Origin: Nesterenkonia alkaliphila
GTDB taxonomy: Bacteria; Actinomycetota; Actinomycetes; Actinomycetales; Micrococcaceae
Reading direction: 5' to 3'
Assembly (NCBI RefSeq): GCF_009758175.1
Contig: NZ_WRPM01000070.1
Location: 1 to 40,051 of the forward strand
Length of the DNA: 40,051 nucleotides
Position 1 is the first letter of the stretch. Every line of letters starts with the position of its first letter. The notes beneath the pieces are model-generated. The model was not told the DNA's origin and made no database searches. It saw nothing but the letters and a program-made list of their open reading frames with translations. Below, one piece after another: positions 31,505-39,985 of this stretch. Position numbers and translations under genes: made by a program.

Positions 31505-32137
31505 GTGGGCAATCTGATCGTCTTCCTCGCCGGAGCAGGGCAAGCCAGCTCTGCATGGAATGAGCAGGTTCGGCGTCTTCCCGAGTATCAGAGCCTGGCG
31601 CTGGCAGCTACTGACCTAACCGAAGGCCCCTTCAGTATGGATGCCGCGGTCGAGGGTCTGCAGCGGCAGATCCTCGAAACCGGTGCTGAGTCTGTGACGC
31701 TCATCGGGTTATCCCTGGGCGGGATGATCGCCACCCGGTACGCCGCAACACATCCTGAGATGCTCGCCGGGCTGCTGCTCAGCGGTAGCCAGATCCGCCC
31801 CAATCCCACGCTGATGAGCATCCAACGAGGCATCATGCGTCTGATCCCCGCGCGTATGCTGCCCCTGCCCCAGGGACTCGATAAACCGGCATTCCTGCAG
31901 CTGCTCGATGCCGCAGGGCACACAGACCTCAGCGACGACCTATCCGGCATCGAGGCGCCCACGCTGGTGCTATGCGGAACCAAAGACCGGGCTAACCTCG
32001 GAGCCGCGAAACAACTCGCCCGACAGATTCCCGAGGCTGAACTGCGCCTGATCACCGGAGGCGGGCACGAACTGGCTACTGACGCCCCGGATGAGTTCGC
32101 CGATGCGGTGAGCACCCTACTGAACCGCCAGGAATGA
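31505..32137 (+). CDS. Alpha/beta hydrolase
   Basis: A 210-aa alpha/beta-fold hydrolase. Catalytic Ser in TLIGLSLGGMIATRYA, Asp in LVLCGTKDRANLG and His in ITGGGHELATDAPDE form the triad. The oxyanion-loop region is NLIVFLAGAGQASSAW. GTG 31505 is preferred, giving the normal N-terminal strand; upstream frame lacks coding character. It follows MerR by 40 bases in the same direction. Substrate unknown. Confidence 0.85.
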   Translation: MGNLIVFLAGAGQASSAWNEQVRRLPEYQSLALAATDLTEGPFSMDAAVEGLQRQILETGAESVTLIGLSLGGMIATRYAATHPEMLAGLLLSGSQIRPNPTLMSIQRGIMRLIPARMLPLPQGLDKPAFLQLLDAAGHTDLSDDLSGIEAPTLVLCGTKDRANLGAAKQLARQIPEAELRLITGGGHELATDAPDEFADAVSTLLNRQE

Positions 32138-32158
32138 ACCAATCGCCTCAGAGGTCGT

Positions 32159-32818
32159 TCATGTCCCGAAGGTCTGGAGGGCTAGGGCTATGGCCATGAT
32201 GATCAGCGCTGCACCGGCTCCGCCTTCGACGATCCTGGTCCACCGCTGGCTCATCGCCCGGCGGAGCCCTGCGATGAGGCCTGCGCAGATGAAACACCAC
32301 AGCAGGGAGGAGACCATGAACGCGGCGAAGAAGACCAGCAGCGAACCCAAGGGAGCACCTTCCCCCAGCGCTCCACCGACCGCACCACCTGCACCGCCCC
32401 AGTAGACCACGTTCCATACACTGCCCAGCGACATCAGGGCCCCGGCCACCAGCGGGCCACGCAGCGTGCTGGTATTACCGGGCCGCGTGTCCTGCGCTGG
32501 CACCTCGGAGGGCGTCTCGACGGGTGCGGCACCGGGCCTGACCGCGGCATAGGTGCCCTGTGCCCCGAGGAAGAGCAGCACCAGGCAGCCGGCCAGGGTG
32601 ATCGGGATGTGCCACTGGGGCTGGGTCAGCAGGGCGGCCGCCCCAGCCAGCCCGAGCACGGCCCATACGGCATCGCCGACCAATGAGCCGACCTGGACCG
32701 CGAAGGCAGGGCGGAACCCGCCGCGGACCCCTCGCCGCAGTGATTCTGTGAAGACTGGGCCGGGTGCGGCGTTGAACACCAGGCCCAGCCACAAACCGGT
32801 GAGAACAATTTGGATCAT
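32159..32818 (-). CDS. LysE/RhtB-family amino-acid exporter
   Basis: A 219-aa inner-membrane exporter with about six helices. The N-terminus IVLTGLWLGLVFNAAPGPVF carries the family's PGP motif, followed by FTESLRRGVRGGFRPAFAVQ. A hydrophilic loop near residues 95-117 separates the two halves. Exports amino acids or related metabolites. GGTGGG precedes the ATG. It lies downstream of an AraC-type regulator on the same strand, a common pairing; that regulator is frameshifted. Confidence 0.9.
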   Translation of the reverse strand: MIQIVLTGLWLGLVFNAAPGPVFTESLRRGVRGGFRPAFAVQVGSLVGDAVWAVLGLAGAAALLTQPQWHIPITLAGCLVLLFLGAQGTYAAVRPGAAPVETPSEVPAQDTRPGNTSTLRGPLVAGALMSLGSVWNVVYWGGAGGAVGGALGEGAPLGSLLVFFAAFMVSSLLWCFICAGLIAGLRRAMSQRWTRIVEGGAGAALIIMAIALALQTFGT

Positions 32819-32888
32819 CCCACCACAGTGCCTGCTGCCCGCCGGACGGGTCTTGAACGATTCCGACCTCGTCCGGCCTGATGCGGAG

Positions 32889-33729
32889 CTAGGGCCATTG
32901 CCGCCGGAGCTGGCCGGGCGTCTGGGCGTAGGCGGCCCGGAAGTGCCGGTGGAAGTGCGCCTGGTCGCTGAAGCCCAGTTCGGCAGCGACCACCCCTGGC
33001 CGGTGCCCGGCCTTCAGACGGCGCCGGCCCTCCCGCAGGCGCAGCTGAAGATGCCACGCGTATGGGGTCACCCCCATGGCTTTGACGAAGGCGCGGATGA
33101 AGTGGTCCGGACTCAGTGAGACCGCTGTGGCCAGCTCCGGGACCCGTACCGGGGTGGCCAAGTCATCGCGCATCTGCTGCAGCACCGGAGCCAGGCAGGA
33201 CAGATCCGGTTGGGAGGACAGGGACGGGGGATTACCGGTGCCCTGTCTGCTGAGTCCCAGAGCTTCGCCGACGACCCATAGGGTAATCTGCTCGGCCTCC
33301 TGGGCATACCTTGGCTATGGCAGCCCTGCGCAGCGCCCCAGCCAGCCCGGGACCGGCCACTGCGGCGCGGTGAGCCTCCACCGGATCCCCGCCGGTCACA
33401 GCCGCAGCCGTCTCGGGACTGATGTGGATGCTGAAGCACTCCCACGGGCTGTCTTCTTGTGTCTCGGCCCAGGAGGCCTGCACCTGACCAGGGTTGTAGA
33501 CCGTAATCTCATCCGGCCCCACGGTGAATCTCTTGCCGTCGAGGATGACGTGCTCGGCGTTCACGTTCGGGCTATTTACCGAGATGACGAACTCGTCATG
33601 GGAATGCGCCGGGAACCGGCCACGCTCCGGGCGCAGCCGCTCAGCTGTGAGGCTTTCTACGGGGTACAGGGCGGGGCCTAGTCTTTTCGGAACTTCAGGA
33701 GGATAGTGCCGAAGTGTGTGTCCATCCAC
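32889..33729 (-). pseudogene. AraC-family regulator with a frameshift
   Basis: The N-terminal sensor half (FPAHSHDEFVISVNSPNVNA to ALRRAAIAKV) and the C-terminal AraC HTH half (LATPVRVPELATAVSLSPDH, FIRAFVKAMGVTPYAWHLQL, SDQAHFHRHFRAAYAQTPGQ) lie in different frames. The shift is near 33311: after KV the other frame continues AQEAEQITLWVVGEALGLS. One extra or missing base would restore it. The N-terminus overlaps the upstream methyltransferase gene and the true start is unclear. It probably controlled the LysE exporter. Sequencing error cannot be excluded. Confidence 0.75.
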
Positions 33730-35471
33730 TGCGCCCGCTCGGGGCTCTTCTGGCGCAGTTCTTCGGTGGGCTCTGGTTCATCAAGCTCGACCAATGTGAG
33801 CCCGGCGTTGAGGACCGGCTGAATCTTGTCTGTGATGGTTTCTGTCCGGTGAGTCACCGTCCCCTGGCCCCATGTTGCCGGGTAACTGAACAGGCTGGTG
33901 TCTCGGTAGGCCACACCCAGCGGGACGTTCTCTGCCTCGGCGCGTGCGACAGCGAACCGGAACGGGTGCGACGTCGCCACGATCAGCTCTCCACCTGGGT
34001 TCAGGCGGGCTGCAACCTGCCGGTAGAGGTCGGCCGGGTCACGGGCATAGTCGGTTGCTTGAAAGATGAGCACCAGATCGAATGTCTGATCTCCAACGAG
34101 TTCGGCGGTATCGGAGATGTCCCCGACGACGAAACGCATATCGAGGCCCTCAGGAACTTCGACAAAGGCGTTGACGACATCTACCCCGACTGCGCTGTGC
34201 GCTCCATCCTGAAGCAGGGACATGGTTTTAGCACCATTGCCGCAACCCAGGTCAAGAATCTGCAACCCTGTGACATCGCCGATCATGCGCCGCTGAGCGG
34301 GCCACTCGATGAGCGTATCCAGCGACACCTCGCTAGACCGGACAGTTTCGTAGTCTTCAGCGATCTGCTGCCAGGTTTCTTCGCTCATGTCATCGACTCT
34401 ACCGAGGTGCACGTGCGAACGTGTACGAGCGTCATACTCGGTGCAGTCCACGCTTTCATTCACGCTGCCGGTGGTTTCTAGGCCAGAACCCTCTCCCACG
34501 TGAGAAGGACTCAAACGTCGAGCAAGACCCGCCGCCCGGCGATAAAGAGACTCCCTTAGCGTCCTGGGGCCGAGGATCTCCCACTCTGAGTTCAGCTGCC
34601 AGAGTGCCCACTCGGCGTGGCGGGCGTCCTGGAAGTCTGCCTGGGCCCGAACCCAGCCGTCAGCGTCGTCCTTCATACGGAGTGCCAGTGCGGTACCGGT
34701 GAGCTCTTCGACGCCAGGCGGGCTGATGCGCAGCTGGACGGTGATCTGGTTCTCGCCGTGGCGGAAGCGCCGGCTGCGCTGCTTCCACAGCTCATCCAGA
34801 TCGATGTCGTCGGGAAGCTCAGCCGGTTGGTCGCTGTGTTCGGCTTGTCTGATCCGCGAGAGCCGGTAGGTGCGGTCTTCCCCGTCGCGGAGCGCCAATA
34901 GGTAGCCGAGACCGGCCGCACTGACCAGCCCGATCGGGTCGATGGTGCGCCAGGAAGGTTCGGCTCCCGGGGCTGCGTATCGTATGCGGACTTTGTGCTT
35001 GTTCAGCACTGCTGATCTGATGGTGGTCACCACCTCAGCGTCGATGTCCTCGTGGGTGTGCAGGGGTCGGGCGAGAAGGTCTGCTTCTGGTTCGATGAGG
35101 AAACGCTCCGCTACCCCGGCAGCGGTGTCACGGTGGGTGCCGGGGAGGGCGTCGATGACTTTGAGCATCGCAGAAGCCAGCGGCGCCCCCAGCCCGAAAG
35201 CACCTGCCTTCAGCCGTGACCCAGCCACCAGGAGTGCTAATGCTTCTTCATGATTGAGCCCGGTCAGGTCTGTGGTGAAGTCAGGCAGCAATGAGAACCC
35301 GCCGTGACGACCACGCTCGGCATAGACGGGGATCCCCGCACTGGAGAGCGCGTCGATGTCCCTGAGCACGGTGCGGGTGGAGACCTCGAGTTCCTTCGCA
35401 ATGGCTGCAGCGCTTAGCCGGCCGCGCTGACGTAGCAGCAGAACCAGGGAAACCAACCGATCAGCGCGCAT
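33678..35471 (-). CDS. WYL-domain HTH regulator fused in frame to a SAM methyltransferase
   Basis: A 597-aa frame. Residues 1-60 are an HTH_11 domain (LLRQRGRLSAAAIAKELEVS, RTVLRDIDALSSAGIPVYAE); about 135-320 hold the WYL and C-terminal domains (LGYLLALRDGEDRTYRLSRI). From residue 362 a complete class I methyltransferase follows (MSEETWQQIAEDYETV, ILDLGCGNGAKTMSLLQDGA, VVGDISDT, FDLVLIF). The linker at 325-361 looks like translated intergenic DNA, so a lost stop probably joined two genes; the methyltransferase keeps its own ATG (34388). It is divergent from a VOC gene, the usual partner of WYL/YafY regulators. Confidence 0.85.
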   Translation of the reverse strand: MRADRLVSLVLLLRQRGRLSAAAIAKELEVSTRTVLRDIDALSSAGIPVYAERGRHGGFSLLPDFTTDLTGLNHEEALALLVAGSRLKAGAFGLGAPLASAMLKVIDALPGTHRDTAAGVAERFLIEPEADLLARPLHTHEDIDAEVVTTIRSAVLNKHKVRIRYAAPGAEPSWRTIDPIGLVSAAGLGYLLALRDGEDRTYRLSRIRQAEHSDQPAELPDDIDLDELWKQRSRRFRHGENQITVQLRISPPGVEELTGTALALRMKDDADGWVRAQADFQDARHAEWALWQLNSEWEILGPRTLRESLYRRAAGLARRLSPSHVGEGSGLETTGSVNESVDCTEYDARTRSHVHLGRVDDMSEETWQQIAEDYETVRSSEVSLDTLIEWPAQRRMIGDVTGLQILDLGCGNGAKTMSLLQDGAHSAVGVDVVNAFVEVPEGLDMRFVVGDISDTAELVGDQTFDLVLIFQATDYARDPADLYRQVAARLNPGGELIVATSHPFRFAVARAEAENVPLGVAYRDTSLFSYPATWGQGTVTHRTETITDKIQPVLNAGLTLVELDEPEPTEELRQKSPERAQWMDTHFGTILLKFRKD

Positions 35472-35492
35472 ATCAGAACTCTACTCAGATAC

Positions 35493-35509
35493 ATGACAAG
35501 AGGTGTCAT
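35493..35509. promoter_or_regulatory. Inverted repeat operator in the WYL/VOC divergent promoter
   Basis: ATGACA-AGAGG-TGTCAT lies 22 bases upstream of the WYL regulator start and in front of the divergent VOC gene. Repeats of this TGACA-N5-TGTCA form are typical for YafY/WYL-type autoregulators. Inference from position and symmetry. Confidence 0.6.
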
Positions 35510-35606
35510 ATAAGGCTGGGAGGCTCTTTCTGCGGCACTGAGACAGCCTGTAGCGCTAAGACAGCTCAGGGTCGCGGCACTGTTCATTTCAATGAAGGAG
35601 TCCCAG

Positions 35607-36008
35607 ATGGGGTCTGTTCTGAACCCGTACATCATGTTCAACGGCAACGCCCGGGAGGCGATGGAGTTCTACCGTGAAGTCTTCGGCGGGGAGCTGGAGA
35701 TCGGAACCGTGGCAGATTTCGGCTCACCGGATTCCCCGGAGGCTGAGAAGGTCATGCATGCCCGGCTGCAGACCCCAGATGGGTTCCTCCTCAACGCCTG
35801 GGATGCCCCTGCCGGAATGCCCTATCACCCGGGGAACAACGTGGCGATCTACCTCGGGGGCAACGACGAGACCCTGGGCGATCATTTCACCAAACTCTCC
35901 GCCGGTGGAACCGTGACTATGCCGCTGGAGACCCAGTCATGGGGCGATGAAGCAGGGTCGCTGACAGACCAATTCGGCACCCACTGGATGGTCAACATCA
36001 CCCACTGA
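35607..36008 (+). CDS. VOC-family (PhnB/glyoxalase-like) protein
   Basis: A 133-aa protein starting NPYIMFNGNAREAMEFYREV, followed by VMHARLQTPDGFLLNAWDAP and ending WGDEAGSLTDQFGTHWMVN, which is the PhnB-like/3-demethylubiquinone-9 methyltransferase-like VOC pattern. Usually a small dimeric metal-binding or antibiotic-binding protein of unknown substrate. ATG 35607 has AAGGAG 6 bases upstream. It is divergent from the WYL regulator and probably controlled by it. Confidence 0.9.
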   Translation: MGSVLNPYIMFNGNAREAMEFYREVFGGELEIGTVADFGSPDSPEAEKVMHARLQTPDGFLLNAWDAPAGMPYHPGNNVAIYLGGNDETLGDHFTKLSAGGTVTMPLETQSWGDEAGSLTDQFGTHWMVNITH

Positions 36009-36034
36009 GCATTCCCCGTTATGAGGCAGATGAA

Positions 36035-36073
36035 GGGAGGCGAAGCCAGCCCCACCGCAGTGCTTCGCCTCCC
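36035..36073. terminator. Strong bidirectional hairpin
   Basis: GGGAGGCGAAGC (36035-36046) and GCTTCGCCTCCC (36062-36073) form a perfect 12-bp stem with a 15-base loop. It lies between the convergent VOC gene and the short-chain dehydrogenase fragment. No T-run, but length and position fit a terminator. Confidence 0.65.
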
Positions 36074-36084
36074 GGGCCCTGCTG

Positions 36085-36325
36085 TCAGTCAGCGGGTCTT
36101 GCCTCCAGATCGAGCATCTCCGCGCTGAGCTGCCAGTGGCGGTTCACGGTCTCCGGGTTCCCGGCGGCGCGGGCAGTACGGGCCAGTCGCCGGTTCGAGC
36201 CGTAGAACTCTCCTGAGGCCCAGTCGACGCCGGGTTCGCCGAGGATGAAGTGGACCAGGTTCGCCCCGCCCTTCTGCGGGGAGGTGAGCAATCGCCACAG
36301 CCGTGACTGGGTGAAGACAGCAACT
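36085..36325 (-). pseudogene. C-terminal fragment of a short-chain dehydrogenase
   Basis: About 80 codons on the minus strand, beginning near LWRLLTSPQKGGANLVHFIL and continuing VDWASGEFYGSNRRLARTAR, then VNRHWQLSAEMLDLEARP. This is the end of a short-chain dehydrogenase/retinol-dehydrogenase-like protein (LYW..S...). The catalytic and NAD-binding parts are missing, because the frame is cut just past the end of the neighbouring fused gene at 36326. A deletion remnant. Confidence 0.65.
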
Positions 36326-37423
36326 TTAGAGCGCCGCAGTGAACCACGATCGGAGTAGATTCTTCGTCTCTGGGGTGGCGTTGGTGGAGTCTACTTGCTC
36401 TGATGAGATCCATCGGTAGGAGGTGTGCTCCTCAGAGAGCTTCACCTGCCTACCTGTCAGTGGCACTGAGACGGTGAACTGTCGGGTTCGGCGTCCGGAC
36501 CGGGACTCATAGTCGAACCATTCCAGGAAACCCGGGTCAACATGTTCAGCGGCGAAGCCAACCTCTTCAGTCAGCTCACGGTTCAACGCTTCTGAGAGCC
36601 CCTCCCCGGAGTCCACGCCTCCTGAGGGAACTTCTTCAAGCCCCGGAAGAAAATCATCACTCAAACTGCGCGTGACCACCAGCACGCGCCCCACGTCGTG
36701 GATGACGGCACCGACAACGAATTTCTCGATGCCTTCAGCCTCTGCCGCGGTTCGAAGTTCCTCACTCAGGACCATGCCTTCGCTCCTTTGATCTGATGGT
36801 TGGTTTGAAACCGGCAGTTCTTCTCGAGGGGTTTTCCTCGCCCACAATGCTCCGTGGGGCCGGCTGCCCAGATCATGACGAGTCTGGACTCTCACCACTG
36901 ATAGTCCTCTCTGCGAAAGCTCATCTCGCAGTTCATCTGGCGGCCAGAAGTAGGCCGGGGCGATCGCGTGGTTGAACTTCTCAATATCCTCGCCGCTGAA
37001 GAACCCCATCAGCAGCGAACCGCCAGGCTGCAGGCACCTGACGAACTCATCCAGAACGGCAGGCATCTCTGTTGGTGGGATATGGATAGTCGAGTACCAA
37101 GCCAAGATGCCGCCGAGCTGCATGTCCTCAAACGGCAGGCTCGCGAAGTCACCCACTTCGAAGGGCGTGGACGGAAACCGCTCTTTGGCGGACTCAACGA
37201 ACTCTTCGACCATGTCGATCCCGACGACGTCCACACCGCTCTCGTACAGCAGCTGTGTCCAGTGCCCTGGCCCGCATCCGGCATCAACCACACGACCGGT
37301 GAGGGACTCAGCCCACTCAGAGATCAACTGCCGATCATTGGAAGCCATGACATCCAGGGACCCCAGGGCCTGAACGTACTCTCCAGCGCGACGCTGGTAG
37401 GCGGAGCGAACCCCTTCCCTCAC
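36326..37423 (-). CDS. SAM methyltransferase fused in frame to a NUDIX hydrolase
   Basis: A 365-aa frame. Residues 1-205 are a class I methyltransferase (LTGRVVDAGCGPGHWTQLLY, then VGDFASLPF, FEDMQLGGILAWYSTIHI). From residue 217 a NUDIX hydrolase follows (EGIEKFVVGAVIHDVGRVLV); its box matches G-x5-E-x7-R-E-U-x-E-E-x-G-U exactly (about 272-294, ending RELTEEVGF). The NUDIX part keeps its own ATG (36774) with AAAGGAG 8 bases upstream, so a lost stop probably joined two neighbouring genes. Both domains look intact. Substrates are unknown. Confidence 0.85.
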   Translation of the reverse strand: MREGVRSAYQRRAGEYVQALGSLDVMASNDRQLISEWAESLTGRVVDAGCGPGHWTQLLYESGVDVVGIDMVEEFVESAKERFPSTPFEVGDFASLPFEDMQLGGILAWYSTIHIPPTEMPAVLDEFVRCLQPGGSLLMGFFSGEDIEKFNHAIAPAYFWPPDELRDELSQRGLSVVRVQTRHDLGSRPHGALWARKTPREELPVSNQPSDQRSEGMVLSEELRTAAEAEGIEKFVVGAVIHDVGRVLVVTRSLSDDFLPGLEEVPSGGVDSGEGLSEALNRELTEEVGFAAEHVDPGFLEWFDYESRSGRRTRQFTVSVPLTGRQVKLSEEHTSYRWISSEQVDSTNATPETKNLLRSWFTAAL

Positions 37424-37432
37424 CGCGCAGAC

Positions 37433-37897
37433 CTAGAGGTCCAGGAGATGTTCACGGGCGAAAGCCCTCACACTGTCCGTGGTGGTCAGCTGCTCTAGCT
37501 GGTAGCGGGTGAACCAGCCGACGTCGTCGACCTCCTGCTCCTGGGCGGTCAGGGGTGCGGTGTCGTCGGCTTCGAGCAGGTACATCATGTCCATGTGGAT
37601 GTGCTCGATGTCCTTATGCGATTCCGGGATCAGCTGGGCAGCCATCGCGAAGGGGGTGGGCAGCTGGGATTCGGTAGTGCCGTTGAGCCCCATCTCCAGC
37701 GGATTATGCCCTGAATGGCGGACATGGATGCCAGTCTCTTCAAAAACTTCCCGCAATGCAGTGTCCGAGGGGAACTCATCGGGATCAACGTGGCCTCCAG
37801 GTGGCAGCCAGCGCTGCAGGCCCTGGTGGAAGATCATCAGCATCCGCGTCCGGTCCAGGTTGACCACGTATCCGGTGGCGGTGAACTGCTTCTTCAT
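37433..37897 (-). CDS. NUDIX hydrolase
   Basis: A 154-aa pyrophosphohydrolase. N-terminal strand QFTATGYVVNLDRTRMLMIF; the NUDIX box matches the consensus exactly (GGHVDPDEF start, REVFEETGI end, about residues 45-68). The end has a helical EQEVDDVGWFTRYQLEQL. ATG 37897 is used; GTG 37924 is an in-frame alternative. It lies upstream of the methyltransferase-NUDIX fusion in the same direction (about 10 bases). Substrate unknown. Confidence 0.9.
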   Translation of the reverse strand: MKKQFTATGYVVNLDRTRMLMIFHQGLQRWLPPGGHVDPDEFPSDTALREVFEETGIHVRHSGHNPLEMGLNGTTESQLPTPFAMAAQLIPESHKDIEHIHMDMMYLLEADDTAPLTAQEQEVDDVGWFTRYQLEQLTTTDSVRAFAREHLLDL

Positions 37898-37980
37898 TCC
37901 GGTTGCGTACTCGATCAGCGCCACGCTGGTTCTGCCCCTATCCCTTGGTCTCCGATTCGCCCCATGTAGCGTATCTGCTT

Positions 37981-38463
37981 GTGAATATCGCACAGCTCTA
38001 CGACACCGCCATCGCCGACGCCGATTCCTTGATCGACCGCCTGGGGGTGCGAGATGAGCTGGTGCAGAATGACACCCTGTGCCTACAGGTGCCCAGTAAC
38101 GAGCGCTATGACCAGGTCAAGACGGAACTCTCGGAACTGGGTGAGCTGATCAGCGAGAGCGAGGTCAACGGACGCCTGATCGCCGTCTTCGAGCTGCACC
38201 GCCGGCTGAAGTCATCTGGCTGGTCGGTGAGTTTCGTGGAGCTGCCCCAACCCAAGACCGGAGCTGAGATTGAGGGCGTGCGGCATCTGCAGTTCGTGGT
38301 GCGCACCGGGATCGAGAGCTTCCGGGCTAAGTTCCCGCAGCTGGGCTTCGATGACAGGGGAAATGCGCGTAACCGTCTGCTCGAAATCGCCGACGACGCC
38401 GCCGTGGTGCGTTTCCACGACAAGAACATGGGCGCGGTCATCGCCCTGGAGACGATGGACTAA
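37981..38463 (+). CDS. YecM-like (VOC superfamily) protein
   Basis: A 160-aa protein. TAIADADSLIDRLGVRDELV, LCLQVPSNERYDQVKTELSE, SGWSVSFVELPQPKTGAE and RHLQFVVRTGIESFRAKFPQ match the pattern of the YecM family, a metal-binding VOC-fold protein of unknown function. Starts at GTG 37981 with no clear ribosome site; a leaderless mRNA is possible. It is divergent from the NUDIX gene and 36 bases from the HAD gene that follows. Confidence 0.75.
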   Translation: MNIAQLYDTAIADADSLIDRLGVRDELVQNDTLCLQVPSNERYDQVKTELSELGELISESEVNGRLIAVFELHRRLKSSGWSVSFVELPQPKTGAEIEGVRHLQFVVRTGIESFRAKFPQLGFDDRGNARNRLLEIADDAAVVRFHDKNMGAVIALETMD

Positions 38464-38499
38464 ACCCTCACCAGATCACTCAGCGACAAAGGAGCGCCC

Positions 38500-39162
38500 A
38501 TGCCACTGAGACCCCGTTTCGATGCCATGTTGTTTGACTGTGATGGAGTGCTGGTGGACTCCGAACCCATCGTCAATCAGGTGCTCCGGGACGAGGTCGC
38601 TGCATTTGGCTGGGAGATGAGCATCGAGCAGTGCATCCAGACCTTCGTCGGCGCCTCGCTGGAAGGAGTCCAGGCACGGGTGGAACAGCACACTGGCCGC
38701 AGCGTAGGCCAAGGGTGGGTGGATGAGTTCACCCGCCGCCGTGACGCTGCCCTGCGCGAGCAGCTTCAACTGATTCCCGGCGCGGCCGAACTTGTCGCAG
38801 CCGCCGATGAGGCCTTCGAAGGACGGATCGCCTGCGCTTCGAACTCAGAGCGAGCCAAAGTCGAACTCCAACTGGAGAAGACAGGACTGCTTGCACATTT
38901 CACCGGCAAGATCTTCAGCGCAGCAGAGACCGGACCGGCAAAACCCTCACCTGCGGTCTACCTGGCCGCCGCAGAGTCAATGGGGCCGGCAGCGCAGCGA
39001 CCGCTCGTTCTAGAGGACTCACCCTCGGGTGTCAGAGCCGGCAAAGCCGCCAACGCTTATGTGGTGGCCCTGGCCGCTACCGTCAATCCGGAGGCGCTCG
39101 TGGGTGCAGGAGCGGACGTAGTGGTGGATTCACTCTCCGAGGTCAGAGACCTAATAGGCTGA
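38500..39162 (+). CDS. HAD-superfamily phosphatase (beta-phosphoglucomutase/GPH-like)
   Basis: A 220-aa HAD hydrolase. Motif I AMLFDCDGVLVDSE with nucleophilic Asp, motif II IACASNSE, Lys in GPAKPSPAVYLAAAE and motif IV LVLEDSPSGVRAGKAANAY are complete. A helical cap at residues about 20-85 fits subfamily I. It dephosphorylates a small phosphorylated metabolite, probably a sugar phosphate. ATG 38500 has AAAGGAG 6 bases upstream. It follows the YecM-like gene. Confidence 0.93.
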   Translation: MPLRPRFDAMLFDCDGVLVDSEPIVNQVLRDEVAAFGWEMSIEQCIQTFVGASLEGVQARVEQHTGRSVGQGWVDEFTRRRDAALREQLQLIPGAAELVAAADEAFEGRIACASNSERAKVELQLEKTGLLAHFTGKIFSAAETGPAKPSPAVYLAAAESMGPAAQRPLVLEDSPSGVRAGKAANAYVVALAATVNPEALVGAGADVVVDSLSEVRDLIG

Positions 39163-39196
39163 ACAGGTCGGCACCTTTCTTTCGTGCTACGTTCCC

Positions 39197-39874
39197 CTAG
39201 GACGCAGAGCGTACGTGGAGGCGGTCTCTCAGTGTGCTCACCGAGGGCGGTAGGGGGACCCCACTGTTCGTGGCTGGGGAGGTTTCGGGTTCGCCGGCGA
39301 CTGTGGTCAAAGGTAGGACCCCGGCCCAGATGGAGGGATCATCGCCTGGTTCATCCGCGCTGGAGGCGCTGTTGTCTTTCACACTGGCTTTCTCCAGCGG
39401 GATCCGCAGCACCATGGTGGCAGCCAGTTCCTTCTTGGTCATCGGACGGACTTCCTGAGCGCGTCCCGGCATCAGGTGCTCGGCCAGTGTCAGCAGCGCA
39501 GCTTCTTTCTCTTCTGTTGGCACAGGTGTGGCTTGTCCGTAGATCACCGCTGCGCGATAGCGCATTGAACTGTCGAAAAGCGATCGCGCATAGACAATGC
39601 CTTCCAAGAGGGTGACATTGACACAAACCTCTGTGCCGGTGGCGATCTCTCGGAAGAACCTGCTTCCGGTGGAGCCGTGAATCAACAGCGAGTCGCCCTC
39701 CCGGGCAAAACCGACGGGTAAGGCCATGGGGGTTCCATCACGGGTGATGGAAACATGCGCGACAAGCGCCTGGTCTAGCAACGCATAGAGATCTGCTCGC
39801 TCGGTGTTCTGGTAGTGCGGCATACGACCGATGCGGGTCTGGTCATCGACAGGCAACTTTGGGAGTTCTGGCAT
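39197..39874 (-). CDS. FMN-binding pyridoxamine 5'-phosphate oxidase-like protein
   Basis: A 225-aa protein with a split-barrel flavin fold: QALVAHVSITRDGTPMALPV, LLIHGSTGSRFFREIATGTE, CVNVTLLEGIVYARSLFDSS and MRYRAAVIYGQATPVP. It resembles the NimA/5-nitroimidazole-reductase-like branch of the family. The Gly/Pro/Ser-rich tail after residue 165 is non-conserved. ATG 39874. The reaction in this organism is unknown. Confidence 0.88.
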   Translation of the reverse strand: MPELPKLPVDDQTRIGRMPHYQNTERADLYALLDQALVAHVSITRDGTPMALPVGFAREGDSLLIHGSTGSRFFREIATGTEVCVNVTLLEGIVYARSLFDSSMRYRAAVIYGQATPVPTEEKEAALLTLAEHLMPGRAQEVRPMTKKELAATMVLRIPLEKASVKDNSASSADEPGDDPSIWAGVLPLTTVAGEPETSPATNSGVPLPPSVSTLRDRLHVRSAS

Positions 39875-39985
39875 GTCTTCGATGATCAGCCATCATCTGG
39901 TTCACTGAGTAGGCCAGTTTCTTACAAAATCATTAGACCAGTGAAGGTGCCGTCAATGAAGGTCGAGCTTGCGATCACCCTGGAC

